A stretch of DNA of 64,000 bases from Epinephelus fuscoguttatus (Eukaryota; Chordata; Actinopteri; Perciformes; Serranidae): contig NC_064767.1 of NCBI RefSeq assembly GCF_011397635.1, forward strand, positions 21,440,537 to 21,504,536. Reading direction: 5' to 3'. Shown in pieces: positions 1-10,690 of the stretch; position 1 is the stretch's first letter, and every line of letters starts with the position of its first letter. A program made the position numbers and the translations under genes. The notes under the pieces were generated by a model. It was not told where the DNA came from and ran no database searches. It saw only the letters and a program-made list of their open reading frames with translations.

Positions 1-212
1 AAAACGCCCAAATTATTCAATTCACATTGACTATCTTTCAAAATTTACTTGGAACAAAATCTGCTGGCCAAAAACAAATCACACTGTTAAAAGAGAACAA
101 GAAGCATAATACTTATTAAAATTGCATTATCCAGCAATTATGGTCCATTTTGTTATTTTTTGCAGTAAATTTTAGGGCTCCAATTGAATGTGCCTGTTAG
201 GCCAACACTGAA

Positions 213-261
213 TTTATTATGGGCTTTATGCATGGAAATATCCGTACAGTTTCCCTTTATT
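213..261 (-). terminator. Candidate nkx2.3 polyadenylation signals
   Basis: Two AATAAA hexamers on the minus strand, at 261-256 and 218-213, lie 314-360 bases beyond the nkx2.3 stop codon, a usual 3' UTR length. Which one is used, or whether the UTR runs past base 1, cannot be decided here. Nothing else is seen in 1-574. Confidence 0.45.
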
Positions 262-574
262 TTTGTCGCACATCACATTCATTTTGCGCACTTGATGCAC
301 AGTCTTTGTTCATCGGCAACATTCAATCCGACAATCAAACACCCAACAGCAGGTTTAATACTAAACACTGTGGCTCAGAGAAAAGGGCGCATACTGAATA
401 TGGTTTGTCAGTCAGTGGGTTAGGGTTTCCTCACAGGCCTGCCTTGAGTTACAGCCTACTGGCCTGTACTTTCTGCAATGTTTAATTGTGTTTTCCTTGC
501 ATTAATCGATCAGGTCTATATGCTTGAGTCCAATCAGCTATCCCAGAGAAGTCTCTCCGTGCGTAAAGACTGCG

Positions 575-1215
575 CTACCATGCCCGGATGCCCTGCAGAG
601 TTCCCTGACAGGGTGTGACGACTGGTCCTTGGGGCGCCTGGCTTTGCGTCTGTGCGCTGAGATTTCCCAAATTCATGTTCATGAAAGCATTAGCAGTGGT
701 GTTGCTGGGCGGCAGAGTAGGTAAACTAGAGTAAGTACAGGAGTAAGTGTTAGTATACACCGAGTTGTTGTAGCTGTAGGCCGGGTAGCCACTGTAGCTG
801 TACGGGTTTGGAGCTCCGACTGTGTAAGAGGTGTTGTAGTTCTGGGATCCAGTGAGACAAGGCCTCCCGTCCCGGACCAGCACCGGCACAGCCACCCTCC
901 TGGGCGGCGGTGGTGGGTGGTGGTGATGGTGATGACCCGCCATCTCCAGAGTCTTGTCCTGCCGCTGCCTCTTGCATTTGTACCTCCTGTTCTGGAACCA
1001 GATCTTGACCTGGGTGGAGGTGAGTTTCAGGGAGCTGGCCAGGTGCTCTCTCTCCGGGGCGGACAGGTAGCGCTGCTGCTTGAAGCGCCGCTCCAGCTCG
1101 AACACCTGAGCCTGGGAGAAGAGCACGCGGGGTTTCCTCCTGGTCCTCTGCTGCTTGGTGGCGGGCTTCTCTGAGTCTAGGTCCTCACAGTCACCCCGCA
1201 GCGCAGCGCAGCTCT
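575..1215 (-). CDS. nkx2.3: nkx2.3 coding exon 2 (homeodomain, NK2-SD)
   Basis: Begins after acceptor CCCGCAG and encodes residues 131-343 including the whole homeodomain. The stop codon is at 577-575 directly after the IRAW tail. Confidence 0.95.
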
Positions 1216-2590
1216 CTGCGGGGAGAGGAAACGTTTAAGTGTGCATCAAAGCTAAATATGCAGTATTTGAAATTATTAATTCAACACTACATAATTCCCA
1301 GATCTCATTCATAAGTTTCCACATCTCATCACACTGATACCCACATCAAATACTCTAGTTAGTGTATCTAATTTATTTATTAATGTATTTTTTATATATA
1401 TATATATGTATATTTTATTATTTTTTTAAAGTGAAATTGTACTAAATTGGAAGTTACTTAAAATTGCTTAACCAGCTTTTTATAATTTTATTTAATTAGG
1501 AATTAAATCAAAACGTGGTTTAAAAGACTTACTCAGAAAAAAATTGATTAAGCATTTACATTTACATTTGTCAGTGCATCCGTGAACTTAAGAACAATTT
1601 CAATCTTGGAAATTAAAGTTGCAGGTAAATATATTTAATATAAAAATATTTGTCGATTGTGTGATAATTAAATGCACGTTAATTAAGGAAAATCCTAGAA
1701 ATTGTTTTATGGATTATTACATTGATTTATTTATATGGAATATTGAGAATACATTAATCAGTGCGGATGTAAACAACAGTTAAATGCCTGCAAGCTTTGT
1801 GCACAGCCACTAAGTGACTGGCAGCGAACTTACAGCATGGGACAATTGTACAAGGTGTGGCTTATAATATAAAGACGAGGCAATTAAACACCTTGATTTT
1901 TTTAAAAAAATATTTTCTATTATTAGTAACACTCACCGAAGTGGAGGACACATCTCCTCTGTGTCCATTTAGTGATCGTTTCGTGATCATTTAAACATGA
2001 ATCAGCAAATCATATCTTGTCTACAGTCAGTTTAGATGTGATGTTTTTTTGCAGGACATGTAGGCACATATGTTTAATAAAATCATGGTTCTGGTTGACT
2101 CCTGTCAGTGCTACAATTACCTATAAAAATGGCAGCTATCATTATCATCACTCTCACACAGTTTTGGATATTCATATTCATTAGTATCACTGTACTCACT
2201 GGTGTCTTGCTCCTCCTGCTCGGTCTCCAGCCGGAGCTCCGCAGAGTGGCTCTGCGCCGGGTTGCCGAACATCTCCCCCGGCAGACTGGACTCCGCCAGC
2301 CGCTCCTGAACCGTCAACGTGTTGAGATACGACATCCTCTCCTCGCTCTCCGACAGGCCTGAGCTGATGGGACTTGAGCTGTCCCTGCCGGCCAACATGC
2401 AGGAGGGCGGTGAATAGGAGCGGAACGACTTATTTGGGAAAGCTCCCGGCTGTGACAGCGCACCGGAGAGACCGAAGCAGGAGATGAACTGGAGCTGGTG
2501 CTGCTGAGATTGTTGCTGCAACTCTAACTTGAGAATGTCCTTCACGGAGAAAGGCGTGGTAGAAGAAGTTATGAGCGGGCTGGGGAGCAT
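575..2590 (-). CDS. nkx2.3: NK2 homeobox transcription factor Nkx2.3 (2 exons, 343 aa)
   Basis: Two coding exons, 2590-2200 and 1215-575, joined by a phase-1 intron with GTGAGT donor and CGCAG acceptor; the junction codon gives Lys before Ser-Cys, as in human NKX2-3. The ATG at 2590 is chosen because it starts the MLPSP segment that leads into the TN repression motif (residues 12-23, [12 protein letters not shown]). The homeodomain spans about residues 156-215, with Asn206 (position 51) and the NK2-class Tyr209 (position 54). It is followed by a His/Pro run (225-235), the NK2-specific domain [12 protein letters not shown], and the C-terminal TLQGIRAW tail typical of NKX2-3. Known role of the family: nuclear DNA-binding factor in gut and splenic mesoderm and pharyngeal development. 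Synteny with got1/cnnm1/hpse2 supports nkx2.3 over nkx2.5 or nkx2.7. The gene is intact. Confidence 0.95.
1216..2199 (-). other. nkx2.3 intron 1
   Basis: A single 984-bp AT-rich phase-1 intron. It contains a TTTAAGTG at 1234-1241 that fits the NK2 core binding site (TNAAGTG), close to the acceptor. No coding potential seen. Confidence 0.8.
2200..2590 (-). CDS. nkx2.3: nkx2.3 coding exon 1
   Basis: Encodes residues 1-130 plus one base: the TN motif, then a Gln-rich and a Glu-rich acidic stretch. The donor is ACCA|GTGAGTAC. A second donor-like site further along (TAG|GTAATT near 2120) would put the reading frame out of phase with exon 2, so it is not used here. Confidence 0.9.
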
Positions 2591-4015
2591 TATTACCACC
2601 AACAGAGAGATGACAGATAACAAATAGTCAACAGGCCCAAAATTGGAGCAATTTGTCTCCGGACGGCGCGTAAAAGACGTAAATACCCTGTGCGTAAGCG
2701 TGAAGAATGGTCGCACACTGGTTGTTTTTCATGCAGACGGAGAAGGACTGGTTTTCGTTCAGCTGTGACATCCCTCTCCTTTGGCTGTATGTCTATGGCT
2801 GGAGGGCTGGAAGAGAAAGAGAGAGGTCGATCCTGTTTGGTTGGCTGAATTCAGTTATCTAGAGAAAGAGCTGGGTCAGCCAAGATGCTGTCCTCTCCCT
2901 TTCAGTGACGTCCTGAAGCGGGGGTGGGACCGACAGAGCCAGCCTCTCTGTGTGTCGGTGTGTGTCAGGAAAACATATATGCCTAATTTATAAAAAATGA
3001 TTAACACCATCGACTCTCATCAGACTGTTAAAGATGTTAAAGGTAAGAAAGTTTTTATTACACGCTTCTTGTCTTCCAAACAAAAAAAGGCAGCAGAAAA
3101 GCTTTTTTATTTTATATAATCAAAATGTTAATACAGCAACATTTTTCATTTCAACTGGTGACTCAAATTGCATTTATTATTTTCTTATCTTTGCTAAATT
3201 GTCCCACAACATCACAGCTCTTCCCATCATCACCACGGTGCTCTTAAGATTACGCATATCTTCGTTTCCTGTCTCGGCAATCCGTGGATAAGATACTCCG
3301 CCGCAACTGTGGGAAATGAGATAAAACTGGCAACCCAAGGAGATGTGGAGAATATTTAGTGCTTTATTTATGTCTCCTTAATTTGCGAAAGTTGTAGGAT
3401 TTTTTTTCCACAAGGACTTGGCCACGATGATGTTTTCCCTTGACATAGGGTCAGTATTTTTGGAACAAAAAGGCCTGGGTAAAATATTGCAAGACAGCTG
3501 AATTGATACTATCCGTTTCTCGTGCAGCAAAGGCAAGCTTAAATGTTGCTGCAATATAATTTTAATTAAATGTGTTGTGTCTCAAGGTCTTTGATAAATA
3601 AATGAATAATAAAAAGGACGAATTATGCTTTTAAAAGTTATGCGTTTAGTTTGACGCAGAAAATGTTCTTTGCATTTGTGTGACTCCAGCAACATGAGTC
3701 ACAGATTCATGCCAGCAGACTCCCAGTATTCCCAACAACTTTTGTTTTATTAACCAAAAAATATATGTTAAATATCTGTCTTGTATCCGTGTACCAAAAG
3801 GCAGGCACGCTGGCTGGCTGAAACGGGACACCTCTTTACTATCTGTGGCCAAGTGCAGGCGCCAGGGTTTGAAGGCCCATTGCTCCTAAACCGTGTGGAA
3901 AGAAAAGGAGAGCACGCCGACATAATCTCATCCGCTCACCATCAACAAGGCGCTGTTTAGATTAGGACCAGCGTCTTCCCCTCTTCTGGAGATCTATGTC
4001 TTTTAAAATGCTCCG

Positions 4016-4292
4016 TTTAAGTGGAGAAGCAGGGTTAAGGGATTGGGTCTGCGGAGAGAAGAGGCGTCAGTGCGCACAAGGTTTTAGATATTTTAAATGC
4101 GCTCCCGCAAAAAAGGAGAAAAGAAGTGGAGATTTTGGGATGGTCGGATGAGTTTGCGCCGTGGAAAACTGCTGAAACTTCCTAAAATACAATCTTTATC
4201 AAGATTTACTTTTAAGGATAAGCCCCGGTGATTTTCACAATGTCAGCGGTGATTTCGCGCGAGTTAGTGGGAATTTACGCAGGCTTAAGTGG
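4016..4292. promoter_or_regulatory. Pair of NK2-type binding motifs upstream of nkx2.3
   Basis: TTAAGTGG occurs at 4017-4024 and again at 4285-4292, about 1.4-1.7 kb upstream of the nkx2.3 start codon. T(C/T)AAGTGG is the known high-affinity NK2 homeodomain site. Autoregulation by Nkx2.3 is inference only; conservation could not be tested. Confidence 0.3.
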
Positions 4293-5465
4293 AATATATT
4301 GGCCTGTAAAATACTCCAAAAGGCTGTAAATCTGGTCAAATTGTTTCCCAAATATTTACCCAGCCCTGTTTATTGAGTGCAATGATTCAAAGAGACAACA
4401 GACCAAACACAGAAATCAATGTTTGTCGCGTAATGACAACAAAATGAGGTTGAAGTGTTAAGCTACAAAATATTACCCAATGAAATCTACAGTGTTTAAA
4501 TAGATAAGAGAGAAGCCTCCTGTATCTAAATGTCTCGCACTGTTATTTTAAAGAGGCTATAAAGAGCAAATTCAGTGCTCACAGGCCGCTGCAGCCTTCA
4601 TGTGCATCAGAGCTTCACGGGTCAGAGACGCAGGTTACGCGCTAATGGCACAATTAGTGTTTCATCCCTTAACGCGCACGCACAGCGCGCACAGCCTCAC
4701 AGCGAGTCCTCAACTGACCATCATCAGCGGTCTTCGCGTGCCACCGGCAGCCCAAAAGTGGCCAAGCAGAGAAGCGTGTTTACGGAGCGGAAGAGTCTGT
4801 TTCCTGCCTGTAACAAAACCCAGACTCCCAGAGAGTGTCAAGGAGCTGCTCGGGCGCTGAATGCGGCTCTCCAATACATCATCTTCATTTCAGAATCATC
4901 GTGATAAGCTGGGTGAGGTCACGCCCACAGCAGAGGTCAGCACTGCACAGCTTTCAACTGCTGGACACCAAACAAAGAGGAGAAATAACTAACTAAATTT
5001 AAAAAAATCTGGTTTCCACCTCTGCAGCAGTCAAATTTCAATCATTCCTCACTATTCACTTTCTGGTGTAGTTCTTTAAAGTTGATGGCTTGCCAGGCAG
5101 TGCTCAACATGTTTCTTCTTGCCCCCTCTCCTGCTCTCCATATCACTGGCAGGCTAACCTGTCGAAGCAGTGTCTTTTGTGCAGAGTGGCAGGTGTATAG
5201 TTTTATCAGTGGTTGCAGGGCCACAGCACCGATCCGCTTGGAGATGTAGGGCTGAATGTTCTCCAAAGACAGCAGATCCCTAAACACAGAATGAAAGTTT
5301 GATGAGTTGGTAATGACTGCAATTATCTTTCCCCTGTGGTCTCTGCTTCTGTAAAGCCAAGAGGCGATTGGTATCTGATGGTTTTACCGCAGTGGTAAAC
5401 TCTGCGTGAAGAAAGCATCAACACCTCCAGCGTCTGTGGGTGCACTGTACAGGCCTTGTGTAGCA

Positions 5466-5488
5466 TGTGTGTGTGTGTGTGTGTGTGT
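5466..5488. repeat. (TG)n microsatellite
   Basis: Uninterrupted TG dinucleotide run of about 11 units. Confidence 0.95.
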
Positions 5489-5723
5489 ACTGAAAGAAGT
5501 TGTGTGTTATTATGACTTGACAGAGCTTTGTAGAGGAGCACTTAACACCTCTCTACAAAGGAGCTGGTTGTTTACAGGTGTTACTATAACAGCCTGGATG
5601 TGTGATGGGGAACTAGTATGACTATCCATTTGTCTTACAGTAAGCCAATAACAACAATAGATTGCTACATTAGGGAAAATAGATTAGCTCAAGTGAGTCT
5701 GCTGCATGATCTGTTTTCCATGT

Positions 5724-5755
5724 TGTGTGTGTGTGTGTGTGAGTGTGTGTGAGTG
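5724..5755. repeat. (TG)n microsatellite, interrupted
   Basis: TG run with two GAG interruptions. Confidence 0.9.
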
Positions 5756-6465
5756 GGTTGGCTAAAAGGGTGTGATAGCTTTCCCCCAGCATCTTGCATT
5801 AGGAGAGCGTGTTGCAATATGGAAGTCATGAGGCCATAAAGATTAAAGGACCTTGAAAATTTAGAAGAAAGCACAATTACACGCAGAGTGTGCTCGCCTC
5901 TTGTAGCTCATAATGTACTTTCCTTTTCCCTTTTATTTCACGGTCATCTGTAAGAATGGCATAAGACCAAACTGTTGTGCGGCTCAGTTCTCTGGGGTCC
6001 CGGAAGGTGAGTCTTATCAGCAGCCCACGTGATGGTGTCAGTAGCCAGGACCTAGACTGTGCTATTGTGCCCCTGCCTGGGCCCGAGTGACGGATGACAG
6101 CGCTTTCTAACTGGAGGAAATGAGGAGGCCAGAGGCGAGCCCGGGGCCAGATTTTTAGCAAAACCCTGTTCTCACCCACTTACCTCCAGCTCCACAAGCA
6201 CCAAATATTCAATCCAGTTGCCAGGATACATGTTGGCATTGTATGTTACTGCAAATTATGAATATGTTACATTTTTACGTCTCATATGTAGCAGATATGT
6301 TGAAATTTGATTGAAATTTTAAATTTCTTTTCATCAAAATTTTAAATGTCATTGTTTTTGTTGTTGTGTCAGTGCTGTGGTTAATGTTTGGTTAGGTTTA
6401 GATACAGAGACTACTTTGTCAGGGTCAGGAAAGCATAATGTTTTGATTTAACAATACGCCGCTAC

Positions 6466-7372
6466 AAACATGGAAATGTCCTGAACTCCTGTTAAAGAAC
6501 CCCCACTTTTGTTGCTACAATCCCTATTGGAAGTGGCCTGAACTCCCATTAAAAAGTACCCAGTTTGGTTACTACGAACAGGGTTTGAAATGTCCCAAAC
6601 TCTCATTAAAGAAATAATGTAGTTTGGTTGCTACCAACACAGCTGGAAATGTGCCGGACACTCCTTAAAAATATGTGGTTTTGTAGCAACTAACATGGCT
6701 GGTAATGTCTCCAACTCATGTTAAAAGTACCCAGTTTGGTTTCCATAGCTGGAAATTTCCCAAACTCTTGTTAAAAATATGCAGTTTGGTCACTACCAAT
6801 ACGGCTGAAAATGTCCCAAACTCTCATTAAGAAGTATGTGGTTTTGTAGCTACTAACATGGCTGGAAATGTCTCCAGCGTTTGGTAAAAGTACCCAGTTT
6901 GGTCACTACAAACATAGCTGGAAATGTCCCAAACTGTAGTTGAAAATAGGCAGTTAGGTCACTACCAATACGACTGGAAATGTCCTGAACTCTTGTTAAG
7001 AAATATGTGGTTTGGTCACTACCAATACCGCTGAAAATGTCTGAAAATATCTCTTATTAAAAAATATTTGGTTTTGTAGCTACAACATGACTGGAAACGT
7101 CCCAAACTCTCTCATATGTGGTTTTGTAGCTAAAAACATGACTGGAGATGTCCCAAACTCTGTTAAAAATACTATGTTTGGTCGCTACAAACATGACTGG
7201 AGATGTCCCAAACTCTTGTTAAAAAATATGCAGTTTGGTCGCTACAAACACAGCTGTAAATGTCCCAAACTCTTGTTAAAAAATACCTGATTTTGGTCAC
7301 TACAAATATGCTGGAAATGTCCCAAACCCTTAATAAAAAATACCTGGATTTGTCGCTGCAAATGTACTTCGG
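6466..7372. repeat. 57-bp minisatellite, about 16 diverged copies
   Basis: A unit of about 52-62 bp (mode near 57) recurs in tandem. Each copy contains a GGAAATGTCCCAAACTC-like segment, then TTAAAAA, then a CAGTTTGGTCGCTAC-like segment. Copies start near 6472, 6529, 6587, 6649, 6700, 6750, 6807, 6864, 6920, 6975, 7033, 7091, 7144, 7198, 7255 and 7313. Copies at the right end (7144-7330) resemble each other most, which fits recent local expansion. Open frames through the array are by-products of the periodic sequence. Confidence 0.9.
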
Positions 7373-9590
7373 TGATCTTGAACAGTGGTCTGCTCCTTGG
7401 CAGTCATCTTGCCTAGATGTCATGCCATCCACTATCACCTCCTGATGAGAAACTCAGCCTACATACATGTAATCTGAACTACGTCAGTTTGAAGATGTTG
7501 ATGTGATACCTATGAAACATACAGATGTAACATACCTGTGGGTTGCAGAAATATACAGTACCAACACTTCTGGCACCTAGGCTGAAATATTTCCCAATAG
7601 TGGTGGGCGTGGAGGTGGAGGTGCTAACTAACTTGTATGCTGCAACAGTCCCTTGGGGCTCATTCTGTTGACCAGTTTAGTAAAAAGATACCCCAATAAG
7701 ATCGTTTGTTTGACAGACTGAGAGAGGGTGGTGTGCTTGAGAACCAAAGCCCTGTTCTGTGTATCGAGGATCTAACTTGGAAACCATGAAAGGAGGAAGT
7801 GAGGTCAGGCCAGTCTGGGTCCCCTGCCCTTTGCCCTCCCTTGGGTCTCATAAATTAGCCCGCTGTAATTCTCTCCCAGACAGCCTTGCCCTAGCAGGTG
7901 TGTGTTTGTATATATGAGCGCTAACAAGGGGATGTAAGGGCTGTAATGTCTGTGATCTACGGTGTTGGGAATCTAGTTAGGGAGGAAACATGCAACCTAA
8001 ATATGCTTATCCTCTCTGCTGCCATGCAGGCCACGTAGATAAAGACACTGCAGCGAGGTCGGTTTAACTGAAAAGGATGTGTGGGCCCTGAATGTTCCAT
8101 CTTGCTGCTTGTATGTTTTGTCCTATTTGGCACTGGAAAAAATATCAAAAATATCGAGAGGTTGAGTCAAGTTCAACTAGCTACTGGAGGGATTCTCTGT
8201 AACCAGCTCACGCAGTAATGGCTCTCTTGGGAAAGACAATGTTGCCGTTAAATAAAGCATGCATACATCCTGGCTTCCAGCAGTAAACATCCTTGAAAGA
8301 AAATGCTACTGTCTCTCCAGCTACCATGGTGGTGTCTTTATCAAAGTGACAGTTTGTTTTGGCAAAACTCAGACTCCTTATGAGTAAAGTTCAATTATGT
8401 AAATAATTACTGTATTAAAAAAAACAGCAGTGCAGTTTCAGTCTGTGTGAATGGAAGAATGAAATCGCCCCCATGATGATCTCCTCACGTAGATTATTAA
8501 AATATCCCATCAGTAGAGATCATCATAGTCAGGTCGTTTTTGTCTGTGATCATTTTGTGGCTTTAATATGCAGACAGAAAATAAGCGGTCGGGGTAAAAA
8601 TTCAGACATGAGTCTTCCACTTCCCGCCTTTGTTTCTTTGCATGCATATTTGTATAAAGCTGAGGCCTGGAGAGCCAGAGTTGGCGAAAAGACAACATCA
8701 ATCAATTAGAATAGCACACTGTAGACCTTGTGTTTGAGGTTCCACCCAACCTAATAGGGTAAAGGCCATATCAGTAAAAAGCAATGAGTGACAAGCATAT
8801 TAGCAGACCTTTATAGATATGATTATACTTGTCAAAATGGTGATCAAAGTTTACTTACATCAAATACATGAACGGTTTGTTTGAAATTAAAGCTGGTGCA
8901 GGCTCTCTCCTCTCAGTACAGTAACCTGGTGTTTCCCATACATCCGTTTATTTAATCTTATTGCATTGTGGAGTTGCGTGCATTCACTCAGTCCCTCATA
9001 GACCAGCTCTCTCTTTCTCTGTTAATCAAAGAGTTAATTAGCCACTCTATGGTCCCTCCGCCTCGCTCCCCGCCACAGTGGACTGCTTCGCCGGGAGGAG
9101 AGCAGGCAGCAGCTCTGGAGCTTTGGTCGGCAGCAGCTTGAATTCAACCAGCGCAACATTTTCTCTTCATTTCTGAAATGATTTGCCGATATTGACATGT
9201 TTTGTTTCTCAAAGTCCCTTTTGGATTCTCCTTTTGATAAGTCTGACTTCTTTTTTTGGTTTGCTCTGCAGTGTAGGCAGTTGTGACGACTTCTGGCATA
9301 GCAATTTTCTCTGCAGAATTCTTTGCCATTGAATTATCAGGGTTGCATTGAGGGGACGCCCACGCATGTCTGCGCTGGTAGAACATCCAACAGGAATGCC
9401 CTCTCTCTGAAATGATCTGTGATTGGCCAAAGTCTCCCATCATGGCCTAGATTTTTGAAAGCCTCAAAACAGAGAGTGGGTGCAGAAGTCTGCTTTTAAC
9501 TTGGGTCACTTGAATTACAATATGCTCAGAAGGTTATTGTGGGATTTTTGCTCAGTGACGCCAGAGTAAAACTTCCCACCCCAGCTTTAA
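7373..9590. other. Intergenic DNA, no gene seen
   Basis: No exon with splice signals, RNA gene or clear mobile element was recognised between the minisatellite and the LINE fragment. Confidence 0.5.
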
Positions 9591-10206
9591 GTTCATTATT
9601 ATCAATATTATTACAATTTGTTTACTTTTTTCATTTTATTTGTTCAGTTCATGTAAATTACGCAGCAATCAAAGTCACAATCAAAAAAATTCATGACCGA
9701 AAAGGAGCAGGAAGAAGAAAACAACCTTATTTTACCTGCCCCTCTCTCAAAAACACATATAATCATAAGAAATATATGGTCTGTCACTTACAGTTAATAA
9801 CCAATACTTACAGTTACTTCAGAAAGAAACGAAACTAAATAAATAAATGAACAGAAGAATCAGAGGCCATACACAACGTCCCCTTCAACAAGACAACAGC
9901 TTCTTCTCTGCAACTCCATCCAATTGTTCTTTGTTTTTACATTTTCTTAAACTGAAAAAAAATATTTACACAGCCCTTTAAATCAATCTGTAAGGAATTC
10001 CAAAGTTTAACACCCACCACTGAAATACAAATCTGTTTTAATGTTGTCCGTGCAAACTGGTGCTTGAAGGGAATTTTTTTTCTGTGCTCGTTGTCTTTAA
10101 GTTTCGGTAGTCCTGACCTGATAAACGGTCTGTTGGTGTGTTCTCTTGGACTGACTTTATAAATAATCCTTACTGCTCTTTTCTGTAATGTAACAAATGG
10201 CTGTAA
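9590..10206 (-). mobile_element. 3' end of an L2/CR1-like LINE (degenerate)
   Basis: On the minus strand, 10206-9937 translates to a segment like the C-terminus of fish L2/CR1-type reverse transcriptases. It has a LQKRAVRIIYKVSPREHT-like motif, then, after an internal deletion, GVKLWNSLQIDLKG and a final FQFKK before the stop. The sequence beyond (to about 9590) looks like the element's 3' UTR, with a C/T-rich stretch in element sense. The 5' part is missing, as is usual for truncated LINE insertions. The family is assigned from memory of the protein pattern. Confidence 0.6.
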
Positions 10207-10214
10207 ATGAATTG

Positions 10215-10690
10215 GTTGACATTTTGGGAAATATGCCAATTCATTTGCTTTCTTGCCAAAACTTAGAAGATTGATACTCTCATGTTTGCACAATAAATAC
10301 AAGGCTATCTCTACATGCCAGTAGCTGTTTAGCTTAGCATAGCACAAAGATCCACCTAGCAGCATCTTTAAAGCTCACTGACTAACATCTTAACCCTCAT
10401 TAAAACCACAATTTGTTATTTTAAAACACTGATTTTTGTGTGGATTAAAAAAAACATTAAGCTCCATTTAGAGAGCTTTAGAGGTGCTGATAAGTGGATT
10501 TTGTTACCTTCGCACAGAGCCATAGTAGCTGATTCCCTGTTTTCATTGTTTAAGCATAGCAAACTAACCGGCTGCTGGCTGCATAGCTCGACTGTGCAGA
10601 TATTATGGGAGTGGTGTGGATCTTCTCATCCGACTCAAGGCAAGAAAGTGAATGAACCTATTTCACACAAAGCTGAACTATTCCTTTATT
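10215..10690. repeat. Inverted pair of one dispersed fish repeat
   Basis: The left copy (about 10215-10385) and the right copy (about 10463-10690) are reverse complements of one family. The left contains GCTTTCTTGCC, CTCTCATGTTTGCA, TAGCTTAGCATAG and AAAGCTCACTGACTA; the right contains GGCAAGAAAGTGAATGA, AACCGGCTGCTGGCTG and AGAGCTTTAGAGGTGCTG. The left copy has an internal deletion of about 50 bp. I recognise the family as common in percomorph genomes but cannot name it. The open frames here have no host-protein features. Confidence 0.65.

Larger units (their letters stand above)
2591..6465. other. Intergenic DNA upstream of nkx2.3
   Basis: This stretch holds the nkx2.3 5' UTR and promoter region (no clear TATA box near 2590), moderately GC-rich unique-looking sequence at 3850-4900, and two TG microsatellites at 5466-5488 and 5724-5755. 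Short open frames here lack recognisable domains and are treated as chance. Confidence 0.6.

Noticed and set aside
917..1174. Plus-strand open frame opposite the nkx2.3 homeodomain
   Set aside because: It is the antisense shadow of the conserved homeodomain exon and has no domain of its own.
2120..2135. Alternative nkx2.3 donor TAG|GTAATT
   Set aside because: Its phase (2) does not fit either possible exon 2 acceptor; GTGAGT at 2199 restores the conserved Lys-Ser-Cys junction.
6466..7372. CRISPR-like regular repeats
   Set aside because: Units are contiguous and diverged with no constant repeat/unique spacer pattern, in a vertebrate genome.
7087..7445. Repetitive open frames on both strands with internally repeated peptides
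   Set aside because: They are the translated minisatellite; the periodicity comes from the 57-bp DNA unit and the frame ends at its edge.
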